Made by a program: the position numbers and the translations under genes
Assembly: GCA_021324465.1 (NCBI GenBank)
Contig: JAJPJB010000003.1
Location: forward strand, 1 to 64,000
Length of the DNA stretch: 64,000 bases
Reading direction: 5' to 3'
From: Hyphomicrobiaceae bacterium
GTDB lineage: Bacteria; Pseudomonadota; Alphaproteobacteria; Rhizobiales; Xanthobacteraceae
Part shown: positions 26,633-35,818 of the stretch, one piece after another
How the letters are laid out: every line of letters starts with the position of its first letter
Position numbering within the stretch: the stretch's first letter is position 1
The notes under the pieces: generated by a model
Seen by the model: only the letters and a program-made list of their open reading frames with translations
Told to the model about the DNA's origin: nothing
Database searches by the model: none

Positions 26633-27415
26633 TTGCGTATTCTGGTCACCAATGACGACGGTATTCACTCCGAAGGACTCGATATCTGCGAAGAGATTGC
26701 GCGCACGCTGTCGGACGATGTCTGGGTGGTTGCGCCGGAGCACGACCAATCGGGAGTGGCGCATTCGTTGTCGCTGAACGATCCTCTGCGACTGCGCCAA
26801 GTGGATGAGCGTCGCTTTGCCGTGCGCGGGACGCCGACCGACTGCGTGATCATGGGCGTGCGCCACGTGCTCGATGGCAAGCAGATCGATCTCGTGCTCT
26901 CCGGCGTCAATCGCGGGCGCAATGTCGGCGAGGACGTGATCTATTCCGGCACGGTCGCCGGCGCCATGGAAGGCGCGGTGCTCGGCATTCCCTCGCTTGC
27001 GCTCTCGCAGTCCTACAAGTCGCGCAGCGGCAATCCGCCGTTCTGGAAAACCGGATTGGCACATGGGCCGGACATTATCCGCCGCGTGCTCGGCAATGGC
27101 GTGCGCGAGGGCGTGCTGGTCAATATCAACTTTCCTGATTGCCGGCCCGAAGAGGTGCGGGGCATTGCGGTGGCACCGCTTGGACGACGCCGGCAGGAGC
27201 GGCTCCATATCGACAAGCGCATCGATGGCCGCGGCAATCCCTATTACTGGATTGCCTATTCGCGCCTGACGGAGATGCAGGCGGAGCGTGGCTCCGATAT
27301 TGCGGCGCTCGACAATCGCTGCATCGCCGTGACGCCGCTCAAGATCGATATCACGGACGAGCCGACCATGACGCATCTTGCCGCGGTGTTTGCGGGGCCT
27401 GGTAGAAATCAGTAA
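26633..27415 (+). CDS. surE: 5'-nucleotidase SurE
   Basis: Metal-dependent nucleoside-5'-monophosphate phosphatase. The family N-terminus RILVTNDDGIHSEGL, with the metal-binding NDD, begins at TTG 26633 behind AAAGGAGAA (26617-26624); the longer frame from 26558 adds a non-family leader, so TTG is chosen. GTPTDCVIMG and SGVNRGRNVGEDVIYSGTVAGA complete the active site. 260 residues. Together with serS and pcm this is a common alphaproteobacterial order. Confidence 0.95.
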   Translation: MRILVTNDDGIHSEGLDICEEIARTLSDDVWVVAPEHDQSGVAHSLSLNDPLRLRQVDERRFAVRGTPTDCVIMGVRHVLDGKQIDLVLSGVNRGRNVGEDVIYSGTVAGAMEGAVLGIPSLALSQSYKSRSGNPPFWKTGLAHGPDIIRRVLGNGVREGVLVNINFPDCRPEEVRGIAVAPLGRRRQERLHIDKRIDGRGNPYYWIAYSRLTEMQAERGSDIAALDNRCIAVTPLKIDITDEPTMTHLAAVFAGPGRNQ

Positions 27416-27504
27416 ATCATCGTCACTCCGGGGGACATCACCGAATCCGTAGCCTCAGCATGGAGATTCCTGACTTGCCGTTGGCCGCCAATCCGCAATG
27501 GCGA

Positions 27505-27879
27505 TCAATTCCGCGGCGCCGCCGCTTCCAGCGCTTTCGCCAGCGCCTCGACCTGGAACGGCTTCTGCAAAGTGGGCGAGGCGCGGTAAGCGTCCGGCAC
27601 GCCGCGCTGGCCATACCCGCTGGCGAAGACAAAGGGCACGCCGCGCTGGACCAGAATCTCGACCACCGGCGTGATCGGCTGGCCGTTGAGATTGACATCG
27701 AGAAGCGCAATGTCGAAATCGGCTTGCCTGGCGAGCGCGAGCGCCTCGTCAATGGCCCCGGCTTCGGCGGCGACGGTATGACCCAGATCTTCCAGCATGC
27801 CTTCGAGCAGCATGCGAATCATCATTTCGTCCTCGACGACGAAGACGCGTTTGCCGACGGCAGCAGCTTGCGAAGGCAT
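27505..27879 (-). CDS. Single-domain response regulator (receiver)
   Basis: Stand-alone receiver of 124 residues with no output domain. The acidic pair is in FVVEDEMMIR, the phosphoryl-accepting Asp in IALLDVNLNG, a Ser in FASGYGQ and the Lys in LQKPFQ. It lies between surE and pcm on the opposite strand and has no histidine kinase next to it; similar orphan receivers in Rhizobiales belong to phosphorelays or bind partner proteins. The partner cannot be named from context. Confidence 0.88.
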   Translation of the reverse strand: MPSQAAAVGKRVFVVEDEMMIRMLLEGMLEDLGHTVAAEAGAIDEALALARQADFDIALLDVNLNGQPITPVVEILVQRGVPFVFASGYGQRGVPDAYRASPTLQKPFQVEALAKALEAAAPRN

Positions 27880-28159
27880 CTGGACCCCGTATTTGCGCCG
27901 GCGATTATAATCACTTTGGACGACTCACCGACCGCACTAAAGCTGATGCCGCGCTAGAATTGTGGATTTGCTGGGGCGTCCTGATTGCGGAGTTCGCGTG
28001 AGAGCGTGCCGGCAGAGTGTGAACTTCGAATCGGAACCCCAAGGCGGCATGTCCGGTGGAACGCCCTTTGGCGTGTTCGGTTCCAGTACAAAGCAAGGCG
28101 TCATAGCGGAAATATTGTGGCAAGCTTTGCCAGGCGGTTCGAGCTTTACGGGAGGTCTT

Positions 28160-28816
28160 GTGGCTGAGGTTCCCGCAGCAGACGTGGAGCGCATGGAATT
28201 TCAGCTTACGCTGCGCCGACGCGGCATCAGCGATCAGGCTGTATTGCGCGCGATGGACGAAGTGCCGCGCGAATATTTCGTTGCCCAGGAATTCATCGAG
28301 AGCGCCTATGCCGACCAGGCCCTGCCGATTGCCTGCGGCCAGACCATCAGCCAGCCTTACGTGGTCGCCTATATGACCGAGCAACTGGAGGTCGAGCCGC
28401 AGCATCGTGTGCTTGAAGTCGGCACCGGCTCGGGCTATCAGGCCGCGATCCTATCGCGGCTTGCGCGCGAGGTGGTCAGCATCGAGCGCTATCGCACGCT
28501 CGCTGACGCAGCGCGCGACCGGATCAAGACGCTCGGCTATGCCAATATCGCCGTTCTGACCGGCGACGGCATGGCGGGCGCGCCAGAGCTTGCGCCGTTC
28601 GATCGCATTATGGTCACGGCCGCCGCCGAGGACGTGCCGCAGCCGCTCGTTTCGCAATTGGTCGCGGGCGGCAAGATCGTGCTGCCACTCGGTCCCCATC
28701 GCGGGCCGCAGCACATCGTCAAATTGACCAAACAGGCGGGCGGCGAACTCACACGTGAAAGACTGGTCGCAGTGCGCTTTGTGCCGCTTTTGCCCGGACA
28801 AGCGCGCGAGCTCTAG
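28160..28816 (+). CDS. pcm: Protein-L-isoaspartate O-methyltransferase
   Basis: Repairs isoaspartyl residues in aged proteins using S-adenosylmethionine. The cofactor motif [16 protein letters not shown] is clear, with [20 protein letters not shown], the substrate-loop typical of Pcm, before it. The frame is open from 27962, but GTG 28160 preceded by GGGAGG gives 218 residues, the family length; an in-frame ATG 10 codons later is also possible. The 280 bases upstream to the receiver gene contain no supported gene. Confidence 0.93.
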   Translation: MAEVPAADVERMEFQLTLRRRGISDQAVLRAMDEVPREYFVAQEFIESAYADQALPIACGQTISQPYVVAYMTEQLEVEPQHRVLEVGTGSGYQAAILSRLAREVVSIERYRTLADAARDRIKTLGYANIAVLTGDGMAGAPELAPFDRIMVTAAAEDVPQPLVSQLVAGGKIVLPLGPHRGPQHIVKLTKQAGGELTRERLVAVRFVPLLPGQAREL

Positions 28817-28951
28817 CGCCTCGGCGGCGCCAAAGTGTAGCACGGAAGACACACAACCGGTTTTATGCGAAAGCGCCGCGCTACTTAAACCCCTGTTTAC
28901 CCCAACGTTGTTTAGTCACTCGTCCCTAGAGTTGCGTGCGAGTGAGTAACC

Positions 28952-30241
28952 ATGTGCGTATCGCATCGGTCGGTCGGCTGGCCGCAGCTGGTTGCCATTT
29001 CGTTAATCGGGCTTGGTCTCGCGGGCTGCAGCGCCGATTCCGGGCGCTTCAACGAAGGCCTCTTCGGATCCTCGAGCCCGCAAGCTTCACGCAACGACGT
29101 CACCGGCTCAGTCCAGACCGCTCCCGCAAGCCACGTCGAGAGCCGGCCCTTGCCGCATCTCGGTAGCACCGACGAAGGCACCTCCGGCGGTGGCCGTGGC
29201 ATGGGCTCCTATGCGCCGAGCCGCGGCGAGGTGACCGGTTCGGTCGCCGCTGCGCCGCCGCCGTCCTGGACGTGGGATGGCGGCACGCCGATCACCGTTG
29301 AGCCGGGCGAAACACTCGAAGCCATCGCGCACCGGCATGGCGTGCCGGTGTCGGCCATTATGCAGGCCAACAACATTTCGAACCCGGCTGCCGTGCATCC
29401 CGGACAGCACCTCGTCATCCCGCGCTATCGCTCATCCGCGGCAATGGTGCCGCCACCGCGCGTTGCAACAGCGCCGGCGACGGTTGCGGCGCCGGTCGGG
29501 CCGGCGCGCTCGACGCTAGCGGCGCCGCCGGGCGTGCATGTCGTGGCGCCGGGCGAGACGCTCAACAGCATCGCGCGCCTCTACAACAAGCCGGTCATGG
29601 TGCTGGCCAAGGCCAACAATATTCCTCCCTACACGATGGTGAAGGTTGGCGATCGCCTCATTATTCCGGATCTGCGCGAACAGCCGCGGCCGCCACCGGT
29701 TGCGACGGCGACGCCGCATGTCGAAACACCGGTTGCTCAGACAAGCGGACCACGTCTCGCCAGTCAGGAATCGCCCCTCAGCGCGCGTGTAGCGGCGCCG
29801 ATGGCGACAGCAACGCCGGCAAGCGTCGAAACTACGTCCAAGACCAGCGACACGGGCGACACCGCCGGCTTCCGCTGGCCGGTGCGCGGCCGCATCATTC
29901 AAGCCTTCGGTCCCAAGCCGAACGGCCTGCAGAATGACGGCATCAACCTCGCCGTGCCGGAAGGCACGCCGATCAAGGCGGCCGAGGATGGCGTGGTCGC
30001 CTATGCCGGCAACGAGCTTAAAGGCTATGGCAATCTCGTGCTGATCCGCCACGCTAACGGCTTTGTCACCGCTTACGCGCATGCCAGCGACATTCTGGTC
30101 AAGCGCGGCGATACGGTGAAACGCGGCCAGGTGATCGCGCATTCCGGGCAGACCGGCAACGTCACATCGCCGCAGCTGCATTTCGAGATTCGCAAGGGCG
30201 CCACGCCGGTCGATCCGGCGCAATATCTCAACGGCGCGTAA
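28952..30241 (+). CDS. NlpD-like LysM/M23 lipoprotein, LytM site degenerate
   Basis: Envelope lipoprotein of 429 residues. A signal peptide ends at the lipobox LAGC (Cys about 26). Two LysM domains follow (about 113-158 and 195-238), then a Pro/Thr-rich linker and a C-terminal M23 (LytM) domain (about 318-425). The metal ligands are altered: the HxxxD region reads NDGINLAVPEG and the last HxH reads QLHFEIR. This pattern is that of NlpD/EnvC, which lack hydrolase activity and activate amidases at the septum; the role is inferred. It lies beside pcm, as nlpD does in many proteobacteria. Confidence 0.88.
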   Translation: MCVSHRSVGWPQLVAISLIGLGLAGCSADSGRFNEGLFGSSSPQASRNDVTGSVQTAPASHVESRPLPHLGSTDEGTSGGGRGMGSYAPSRGEVTGSVAAAPPPSWTWDGGTPITVEPGETLEAIAHRHGVPVSAIMQANNISNPAAVHPGQHLVIPRYRSSAAMVPPPRVATAPATVAAPVGPARSTLAAPPGVHVVAPGETLNSIARLYNKPVMVLAKANNIPPYTMVKVGDRLIIPDLREQPRPPPVATATPHVETPVAQTSGPRLASQESPLSARVAAPMATATPASVETTSKTSDTGDTAGFRWPVRGRIIQAFGPKPNGLQNDGINLAVPEGTPIKAAEDGVVAYAGNELKGYGNLVLIRHANGFVTAYAHASDILVKRGDTVKRGQVIAHSGQTGNVTSPQLHFEIRKGATPVDPAQYLNGA

Positions 30242-30279
30242 CAGACAACAGAAATCGGACGGCAGGCAACAAACTTTCC

Positions 30280-31233
30280 TTATCCGCCGTCCGTCGCCGG
30301 CCGTCTGTCATCCATCCTCACCCCGAGCCGCCCCGCTAGATCCTGCACGTATTGCCAAGCGACACGGCCCGAACGCGCGCCGCGCGTCGTCGCCCATTCC
30401 AGCGCTTCGCGGCGCAGCTCTTCGCCGGAATGCGGGATCTTGTAATAGCCGATATAGCCCTCGACCATGGCGAGATATTCATCCTGGCTGCAGCGATGAA
30501 AGCCAAGCCACAGACCGAAGCGGTCGGATAACGAAACTTTCTCTTCAACCGCTTCGCCGGGATTAATCGCGGTGGCGCGCTCATTCTCCATCATGTCGCG
30601 CGCCAGCAAGTGCCGGCGGTTCGAGGTCGCATAAAAGATCACGTTCTCTGGCCGGCCTTCGATGCCGCCTTCGAGCATGGTTTTGAGCGATTTGTAGGAC
30701 GTGTCGTCGGCGTCGAAGGAAAGATCGTCGCAGAACACGATGAAGCGCTCGCGCACATTGCGCAAGAGCCCCATCAACACGGGCAGCGACTCGATATCCT
30801 CGCGGTGAATTTCGATCAGTTTTAGACCGGCCTGCGGATAGGCGTCGCTGATCGCGGCATGCGCCGCCTTGACCAGCGAAGATTTGCCCATGCCGCGCGC
30901 ACCCCACAGCAGCGCATTGTTGGCCGGCAGGCCGCGGGCGAAGCGCTCGGTATTCTCGACTAGCAGGTCGCGCACTCGATCGATTCCCTTCAGGAGCGAC
31001 ATGTCGACCCGGTTCACGCGGCGGACCGCCGCGAGCTTTTGGCCTTCCGGGTGCCAGACAAAGGCCTCGGCGACCGAAAAGTCCGGTGCGGCGGGCAGCG
31101 GGGGCGCCAGCCGCTCCAGGGCACCGGCAATGCGGGCGAGCAATTCGGCACCGCCGTCAACCGCTGCGGCGCGCCGCGCCAGGGCGACCGCCTTGGTCGC
31201 CTTTTTTCTCGATTGCGGAGGAGATTTGGCCAT
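30280..31233 (-). CDS. DUF815 family AAA-type ATPase
   Basis: Cytoplasmic P-loop ATPase of 317 residues. Walker A is GARGMGKSS and Walker B IVFCDDLSF, followed by a sensor-like ATSNRRHL and an arginine-rich SDRFGLWLGF. The sequence from LKGIDRVRDLLVENTERFARG onward is characteristic of DUF815 (YbbB-type) proteins. The frame is open to 31401, but ATG 31233 starts at the family-like basic N-terminus. Function is not established. The gene is convergent with the NlpD gene and divergent from yajC. Confidence 0.85.
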   Translation of the reverse strand: MAKSPPQSRKKATKAVALARRAAAVDGGAELLARIAGALERLAPPLPAAPDFSVAEAFVWHPEGQKLAAVRRVNRVDMSLLKGIDRVRDLLVENTERFARGLPANNALLWGARGMGKSSLVKAAHAAISDAYPQAGLKLIEIHREDIESLPVLMGLLRNVRERFIVFCDDLSFDADDTSYKSLKTMLEGGIEGRPENVIFYATSNRRHLLARDMMENERATAINPGEAVEEKVSLSDRFGLWLGFHRCSQDEYLAMVEGYIGYYKIPHSGEELRREALEWATTRGARSGRVAWQYVQDLAGRLGVRMDDRRPATDGG

Positions 31234-31334
31234 GTTTGCACCAAGTTGGGGCCTTCCCTTAGCGGGACGGGCCAAGGCCGGCAAGCGGGCTGGAAATCGC
31301 GCTTGCGACGCGGGTTCAAGCCGGTCTGCCGGCG

Positions 31335-31362
31335 TTGCAATTGGGCGGCCGGCCGCTATAGT
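31335..31362 (+). promoter_or_regulatory. Predicted promoter of the yajC-secDF operon
   Basis: TTGCAA (31335-31340) and TATAGT (31357-31362) are separated by 16 bases. This is one of the best housekeeping-type matches in the window. It would give a leader of about 90 bases before the yajC ATG at 31460. Confidence 0.6.
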
Positions 31363-31459
31363 CCGCGCCGATTTTGCGCGCGAAAGACGACCCCAACTCA
31401 CCGGACTTGCACTTGAGCTCTGGCGGGACGGCGCGCCTTAATGTTGCCTCGGAGGACCA

Positions 31460-31804
31460 ATGCTTATTACGCCCGCCTTCGCGCAGAGCGGTCTATTTGG
31501 CGGTGACAGCGCCGGCGTGATCACGTCGTTCATGCCGCTGATCCTGATCATCGTGATTATGTACTTCTTGGTGCTGCGGCCGCAGCAGCAGAAGGTCAAA
31601 GCGCATCAAGCCATGATCAAAGCGCTGCGGCGCGGCGACACGGTGGTGACCAATGGCGGCCTGGTCGGCAAGGTCACCAAAGTGGTCGATGACGACCAGA
31701 TCGAGGTTGAAATCTCCGACGGCGTGCGGGTGCGACAGATGCGTTCCATGGTGACCGATGTGCGGGCCAAGGGAGAACCAGTGAAGGACGAGAGCGCGAG
31801 CTAA
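31460..31804 (+). CDS. yajC: Preprotein translocase subunit YajC
   Basis: Small membrane partner of SecDF in the holo-translocon. The 114-residue product has a short periplasmic start, one membrane helix (about 22-42, MPLILIIVIMYFLVLRPQ) and a cytoplasmic domain beginning QQKVKAHQAMIKAL, which is diagnostic of YajC. secD follows 32 bases later. Confidence 0.95.
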   Translation: MLITPAFAQSGLFGGDSAGVITSFMPLILIIVIMYFLVLRPQQQKVKAHQAMIKALRRGDTVVTNGGLVGKVTKVVDDDQIEVEISDGVRVRQMRSMVTDVRAKGEPVKDESAS

Positions 31805-31836
31805 GCGCGCCCGCGCCAGCGAGGACAGTCGAGGTC

Positions 31837-33426
31837 ATGTTGTTTTTCACACGGTGGAAGGCTGCCGGCATTTTGCTCACAGCACTGATCGTGTGCCTGT
31901 TCGCGCTGCCGAATTTTTTCTCCGAGAACGTGATCAGGCATTGGCCGAGCTGGGCACAGCGTCACATCGTGCTCGGCCTGGATCTGCAAGGCGGCTCTCA
32001 TCTTCTTCTCGCGGTCGATACCAATGCCGTCCGCAAGGAGCAATTGCAGTCGGTTTATGACGAGGTGCTGCGCGTGCTGCGCCAGGCCCGCATTCCGTTC
32101 ACCGGCCGCGCCATCAAAGGCAATGGCGTCGAAGTGCACATTACCCGCGACACCGATGTCGAGTCAGCGCTCGGCAAGCTGCGGGAATTGTCGCAGCCGC
32201 TCACCGGCTATGCCGGCACCACCGGCCAGCGCACGCTCGATGTCTCCAACAACAACGGAACCATCACGCTGAGACCCACCGATCCGGCGATCGCGGAGCG
32301 GGTGCGCCAGGCGGTCGATCAATCGATCGAGATCATCCAGCGACGCGTCAACGCCATGGGTCTGGTTGAGCCGACAATTCAGCGCGAAGGCGCCGACCGC
32401 ATACTGGTGCAGGTCCCCGGGCTGCAGGATCCGTCCCGTCTGAAGGAGATTTTGGGCCAGACCGCCAAGCTCGATTTCCGCATGGTGGATCTGTCGATGA
32501 GGCCCGAACAGGCGGAACAGACGCATCCCAGCGACTCTGAAGTGCTCGAGGGCGAGGACGGCCGCAAATATTTGGTCGAGAAGCGCGTATTGGTATCAGG
32601 CGCCGATTTGACCGACGCGCAGCCGAGCTTTGATCCGACAACCGGCCAGCCGGATGTCACCTTCCGTTTCAATTCGTCGGGTGCACGGAAATTCGCCGAC
32701 GTCACGTCGGCCAATGTCGGCAAGCCGTTTGCGATCGTGCTTGACAACAAAGTAATCTCCGCGCCCGTCATCCAGACGCCGATTACCGGCGGTTCCGGGC
32801 AGATCACCGGCAATTTCACCGTCCAATCGGCGAATGACCTCGCCGTCCTGCTGCGTGCCGGCGCGCTGCCGGCGCCGCTCACTATTGTCGAAGAGCGCAC
32901 CGTGGGTCCGGGTCTAGGTCAGGACTCGATCAATGCCGGCGAACACGCCGCCTATGCCGGCGCCGCTCTCGTGGTCATCTTCATGTTCGCGACCTATGGC
33001 CTGTTCGGCCTGTTCGCCAACATTGCGGTGGCGGTCAATGTCGCAATGATCTTCGGCCTGTTGTCGATGTTGAATGCGACGCTGACGCTGCCGGGCATTG
33101 CCGGCATCGTGCTCACGGTCGGCATAGCAGTCGATTCCAACGTCCTGATCTATGAGCGCATCCGCGAGGAGGTGCGGGCCGGGCGCAGCGCGATCAACGC
33201 GATCGACGCCGGCTTCTCCCGGGCGCTCGCGACAATCCTCGACTCCAATATCACTACCTTCATCGCCGCCGCGGTGCTGTTTTATATCGGTACCGGACCG
33301 GTGAAGGGCTTTGCTGTGACGCTTGGCATCGGCATCCTGACGACCCTGTTCACCGCTTTCACCTTGACGCGGCTGATCGTGGCCTATTGGGTGCGCTTGT
33401 ACCGGCCGCGCGTCGTGCCGATCTGA
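31837..33426 (+). CDS. secD: Protein translocase subunit SecD
   Basis: Proton-motive-force-driven subunit that pulls exported proteins through SecYEG. The 529-residue product has one N-terminal helix, a large periplasmic domain starting at LGLDLQGGSHLLL, and five or so C-terminal helices with the conserved TVGIAVDSNVLIYERIREE. The length and motifs fit a complete SecD. It is followed 61 bases later by secF. Confidence 0.96.
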   Translation: MLFFTRWKAAGILLTALIVCLFALPNFFSENVIRHWPSWAQRHIVLGLDLQGGSHLLLAVDTNAVRKEQLQSVYDEVLRVLRQARIPFTGRAIKGNGVEVHITRDTDVESALGKLRELSQPLTGYAGTTGQRTLDVSNNNGTITLRPTDPAIAERVRQAVDQSIEIIQRRVNAMGLVEPTIQREGADRILVQVPGLQDPSRLKEILGQTAKLDFRMVDLSMRPEQAEQTHPSDSEVLEGEDGRKYLVEKRVLVSGADLTDAQPSFDPTTGQPDVTFRFNSSGARKFADVTSANVGKPFAIVLDNKVISAPVIQTPITGGSGQITGNFTVQSANDLAVLLRAGALPAPLTIVEERTVGPGLGQDSINAGEHAAYAGAALVVIFMFATYGLFGLFANIAVAVNVAMIFGLLSMLNATLTLPGIAGIVLTVGIAVDSNVLIYERIREEVRAGRSAINAIDAGFSRALATILDSNITTFIAAAVLFYIGTGPVKGFAVTLGIGILTTLFTAFTLTRLIVAYWVRLYRPRVVPI

Positions 33427-33487
33427 GCCATGATCGGCAAATTTGCGACCATGCCAGAACCGCTGACCGCCACTTGAAAGAACCATC

Positions 33488-34492
33488 GTGCGCCTGCTTC
33501 GCATCGTTCCCGACAATACCAAGTTCGATTTCATGCGCTTCCGGCGCATCAGTTTTCCCGTTTCGGCGATGCTGTCGATCGTGGCGATCGCGCTTTACTT
33601 TTTCCACGGACTGAATTTCGGCATCGACTTTATCGGCGGCACGCTCATCGAGATGCAGACCAAGGCAGGCCAGGCCGATCTTGCGAAAATGCGTTCCACC
33701 ATCAATGGGCTGCATCTCGGGGACTTTCAGTTGCAGCAGTTCGGCGCACCCAATGACGTTCTGATCCGCATTTCCGAGCAGCCCGGTGGCGACCAGGCGC
33801 AGCAGGAAGCCGTGCAGAAGGTCCGCGAGGCTTTGGGCAATGATGTCGATTACCGCCGCGTCGAAGTGGTCGGTCCGAGCGTGTCGACCGAGCTTCTCTC
33901 CTACGGCACGGTCGGCCTCCTGCTCGCCATTGCGGCCATCCTGATTTATCTCTGGTTCCGTTTTGAATGGCAGTTTGCACTCGGCGCCATGATCGCCAAT
34001 GTCCACGATCTGGTGCTTACCGTCGGCTTCATGTCGCTCACGCATATCGATTTTGACCTGACAAGCATCGCAGCGCTTCTCACCATTCTCGGCTATTCGC
34101 TCAACGATACCGTCGTGATTTATGACCGCATCCGCGAAATGCTGCGCCGCTACAAGCGCATGCCGATGCCGGATCTGCTCAATGCCTCGGTCAATGCGAC
34201 GCTGTCGCGTTCCATCGTCACCCACGTGACGGTCGCGATGTCGCTTCTGGCCTTGCTCCTGTTCGGCGGCCAGGCGATCCACAGTTTCACCGCCACCATG
34301 ATGTTCGGCGTCGTGCTGGTCGGCACCTATACGTCGGTGTTCATTGCTTCGCCGATCCTGATCTATCTGGGCGTCGGCAGCACGCGCACGGGCGGTAGCG
34401 AGGAGCCGGAGACGTCGTCCACGGCAGCGGCGACCGCGCCAACAACGGTCGCCCGACCCGCCCCGGCGCAGCGCGCGCGGTCCCGTCGATAG
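33488..34492 (+). CDS. secF: Protein translocase subunit SecF
   Basis: Partner of SecD. Start GTG 33488, 334 residues. The conserved LNFGIDFIGGTLIEM sits after helix 1 and GYSLNDTVVIYDRIREM in the fourth helix region; six membrane helices in total. The C-terminus is a Thr/Ala/Arg-rich tail. The stop lies 1 base before the GTG start of the Mth938-like gene, indicating tight coupling. Confidence 0.96.
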   Translation: MRLLRIVPDNTKFDFMRFRRISFPVSAMLSIVAIALYFFHGLNFGIDFIGGTLIEMQTKAGQADLAKMRSTINGLHLGDFQLQQFGAPNDVLIRISEQPGGDQAQQEAVQKVREALGNDVDYRRVEVVGPSVSTELLSYGTVGLLLAIAAILIYLWFRFEWQFALGAMIANVHDLVLTVGFMSLTHIDFDLTSIAALLTILGYSLNDTVVIYDRIREMLRRYKRMPMPDLLNASVNATLSRSIVTHVTVAMSLLALLLFGGQAIHSFTATMMFGVVLVGTYTSVFIASPILIYLGVGSTRTGGSEEPETSSTAAATAPTTVARPAPAQRARSRR

Positions 34493-34493
34493 C

Positions 34494-34865
34494 GTGGAGG
34501 ATCCCCACCTCCCGCGCCAAGCACTGATCGAGGCCCATGGGGCCGGGGGCTTCCGCTTTGCCGATATGTCGCATCGTGGGTCGATCTTGTGCCTGCCGGA
34601 CGGCGTCTGGGCCTGGCCGGTCGCGAGGCCTGCAGACATCACCGAAGCGACGCTCTCGGCGGTATTTGACCGCGCTGATGAGCTCGATTTCTTCGTTCTC
34701 GGGGTCGGCGCTATGCCGTGGGCGTTGCCACAGACGCTGCGTGCAAGATTCCGCGCCGCGCATATTTCGGTGGATACGATGACGACCGGGCCGGCGGTGC
34801 GCACCTATAACGTCATGTTCATGGAAGGCCGCCGCGTGGGCGCCGGTCTGATCGCCGTCGATTGA
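34494..34865 (+). CDS. Mth938-like domain protein (NDUFAF3 homologue)
   Basis: Soluble 123-residue protein of the DUF498/Mth938 family, to which the mitochondrial complex I assembly factor NDUFAF3 belongs. The characteristic start IEAHGAGGFRFADMSHRGSI and the central FFVLGVGAMPW are present. Start GTG 34494, one base after secF. Placement right behind secDF is known for alphaproteobacteria and supports a role in assembling membrane complexes such as complex I; this is inference from the mitochondrial homologue. Confidence 0.88.
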   Translation: MEDPHLPRQALIEAHGAGGFRFADMSHRGSILCLPDGVWAWPVARPADITEATLSAVFDRADELDFFVLGVGAMPWALPQTLRARFRAAHISVDTMTTGPAVRTYNVMFMEGRRVGAGLIAVD

Positions 34866-34879
34866 AGCAAGTTTGCATC

Positions 34880-35716
34880 ATGCAGGATGCATTCGCTCAT
34901 TGCGCCGACGTGGTGCGGCAAGCCGACCGCGACCGGTATTTGGCCGCGCTGTTTGCGCCGGCCGATCGGCGCGGCGCCTTGCATGCGCTGCATGCCTTTA
35001 ACGTCGAGATAACGCGGGTGCGCGAAGTGGCGCACGAGCCGCTTCCCGGCGAGATCCGCCTGCAATGGTGGACCGACGTGCTCAAAGGCGCGCGGCGTGA
35101 AGAAGCGAGCGCCAATCCGATCGCAGCGGCGCTATTGGCGACGATCGAGGCGTATCGGCTTCCGACCGCCATTCTGGGCGGCCTTATTGAGGCGCATCGG
35201 TTCGATCTTTATGACGAGCCCATGGGCGATCTGGCGACGCTCAAGGCTTACGCCAAAGCAACGGCCTCGGCCTTATTCGCGATGGGAGTGCAAATTCTGA
35301 CGGGCGCAGGCGTCGAGGAGGCATCGGGGCCTGCCGGTATATCCTTTACCATTGCGCAGTTGCTGTACGCCTTACCGCGTCACAGGGCGCGGCATCAGCT
35401 CTATGTGCCGCTCGATGTGCTGGATCGCTACGGTATCGCTGCGCAGGATGTCTTTGCCGGGCAGCGGGCGTCGCGCCTGAGGCCGGCTATGGCAGAATTA
35501 CGCGAAATTGCGCGGGGCCATCTCGCGACGGCGGCCGCGCGCATCGCAGTATTGCCGCACGCGGCATTGCCGGCCTTTCTGCCATTAGCGACCGTACGCC
35601 CGAGGCTCGACCGTTTGGAGCGCACAGAGGTTTTTGCGCCATCAGATTTATCGGCCTGGCGGCGGCAATGGCTGATCTGGCGCGCCGCCCGCAATCCGGC
35701 GCGCATTGCAAACTGA
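34880..35716 (+). CDS. Squalene/phytoene synthase family protein, NDUFAF6-like, motifs degenerate
   Basis: Trans-isoprenyl synthase fold of 278 residues, from ATG 34880 (an in-frame TTG at 34862 is the alternative). The two Asp-rich Mg-binding motifs of active enzymes are missing: the first position reads NVEITR (41-46) and the second RHRAR before YVPLDVLDRYG. This matches the NDUFAF6 branch, a complex I assembly factor without synthase activity, better than a carotenoid enzyme. It directly follows the NDUFAF3-like gene. No carotenoid or hopanoid genes are near. Role in complex I assembly is inferred. Confidence 0.82.
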   Translation: MQDAFAHCADVVRQADRDRYLAALFAPADRRGALHALHAFNVEITRVREVAHEPLPGEIRLQWWTDVLKGARREEASANPIAAALLATIEAYRLPTAILGGLIEAHRFDLYDEPMGDLATLKAYAKATASALFAMGVQILTGAGVEEASGPAGISFTIAQLLYALPRHRARHQLYVPLDVLDRYGIAAQDVFAGQRASRLRPAMAELREIARGHLATAAARIAVLPHAALPAFLPLATVRPRLDRLERTEVFAPSDLSAWRRQWLIWRAARNPARIAN

Positions 35717-35818
35717 TAGTCGGTTGAAAATGATGACGCCGGCCAATGGCGGCGACCTGGTCGTGCAGCCTCGCCAAATCGGTTGACGATAAACAGCCGC
35801 CGGCGCAGGGAGGAAGAG

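Noticed and set aside
34862-34879. TTG start for the squalene-synthase-like gene
   Set aside because: It overlaps the preceding stop and adds six unsupported residues; ATG 34880 is preferred.
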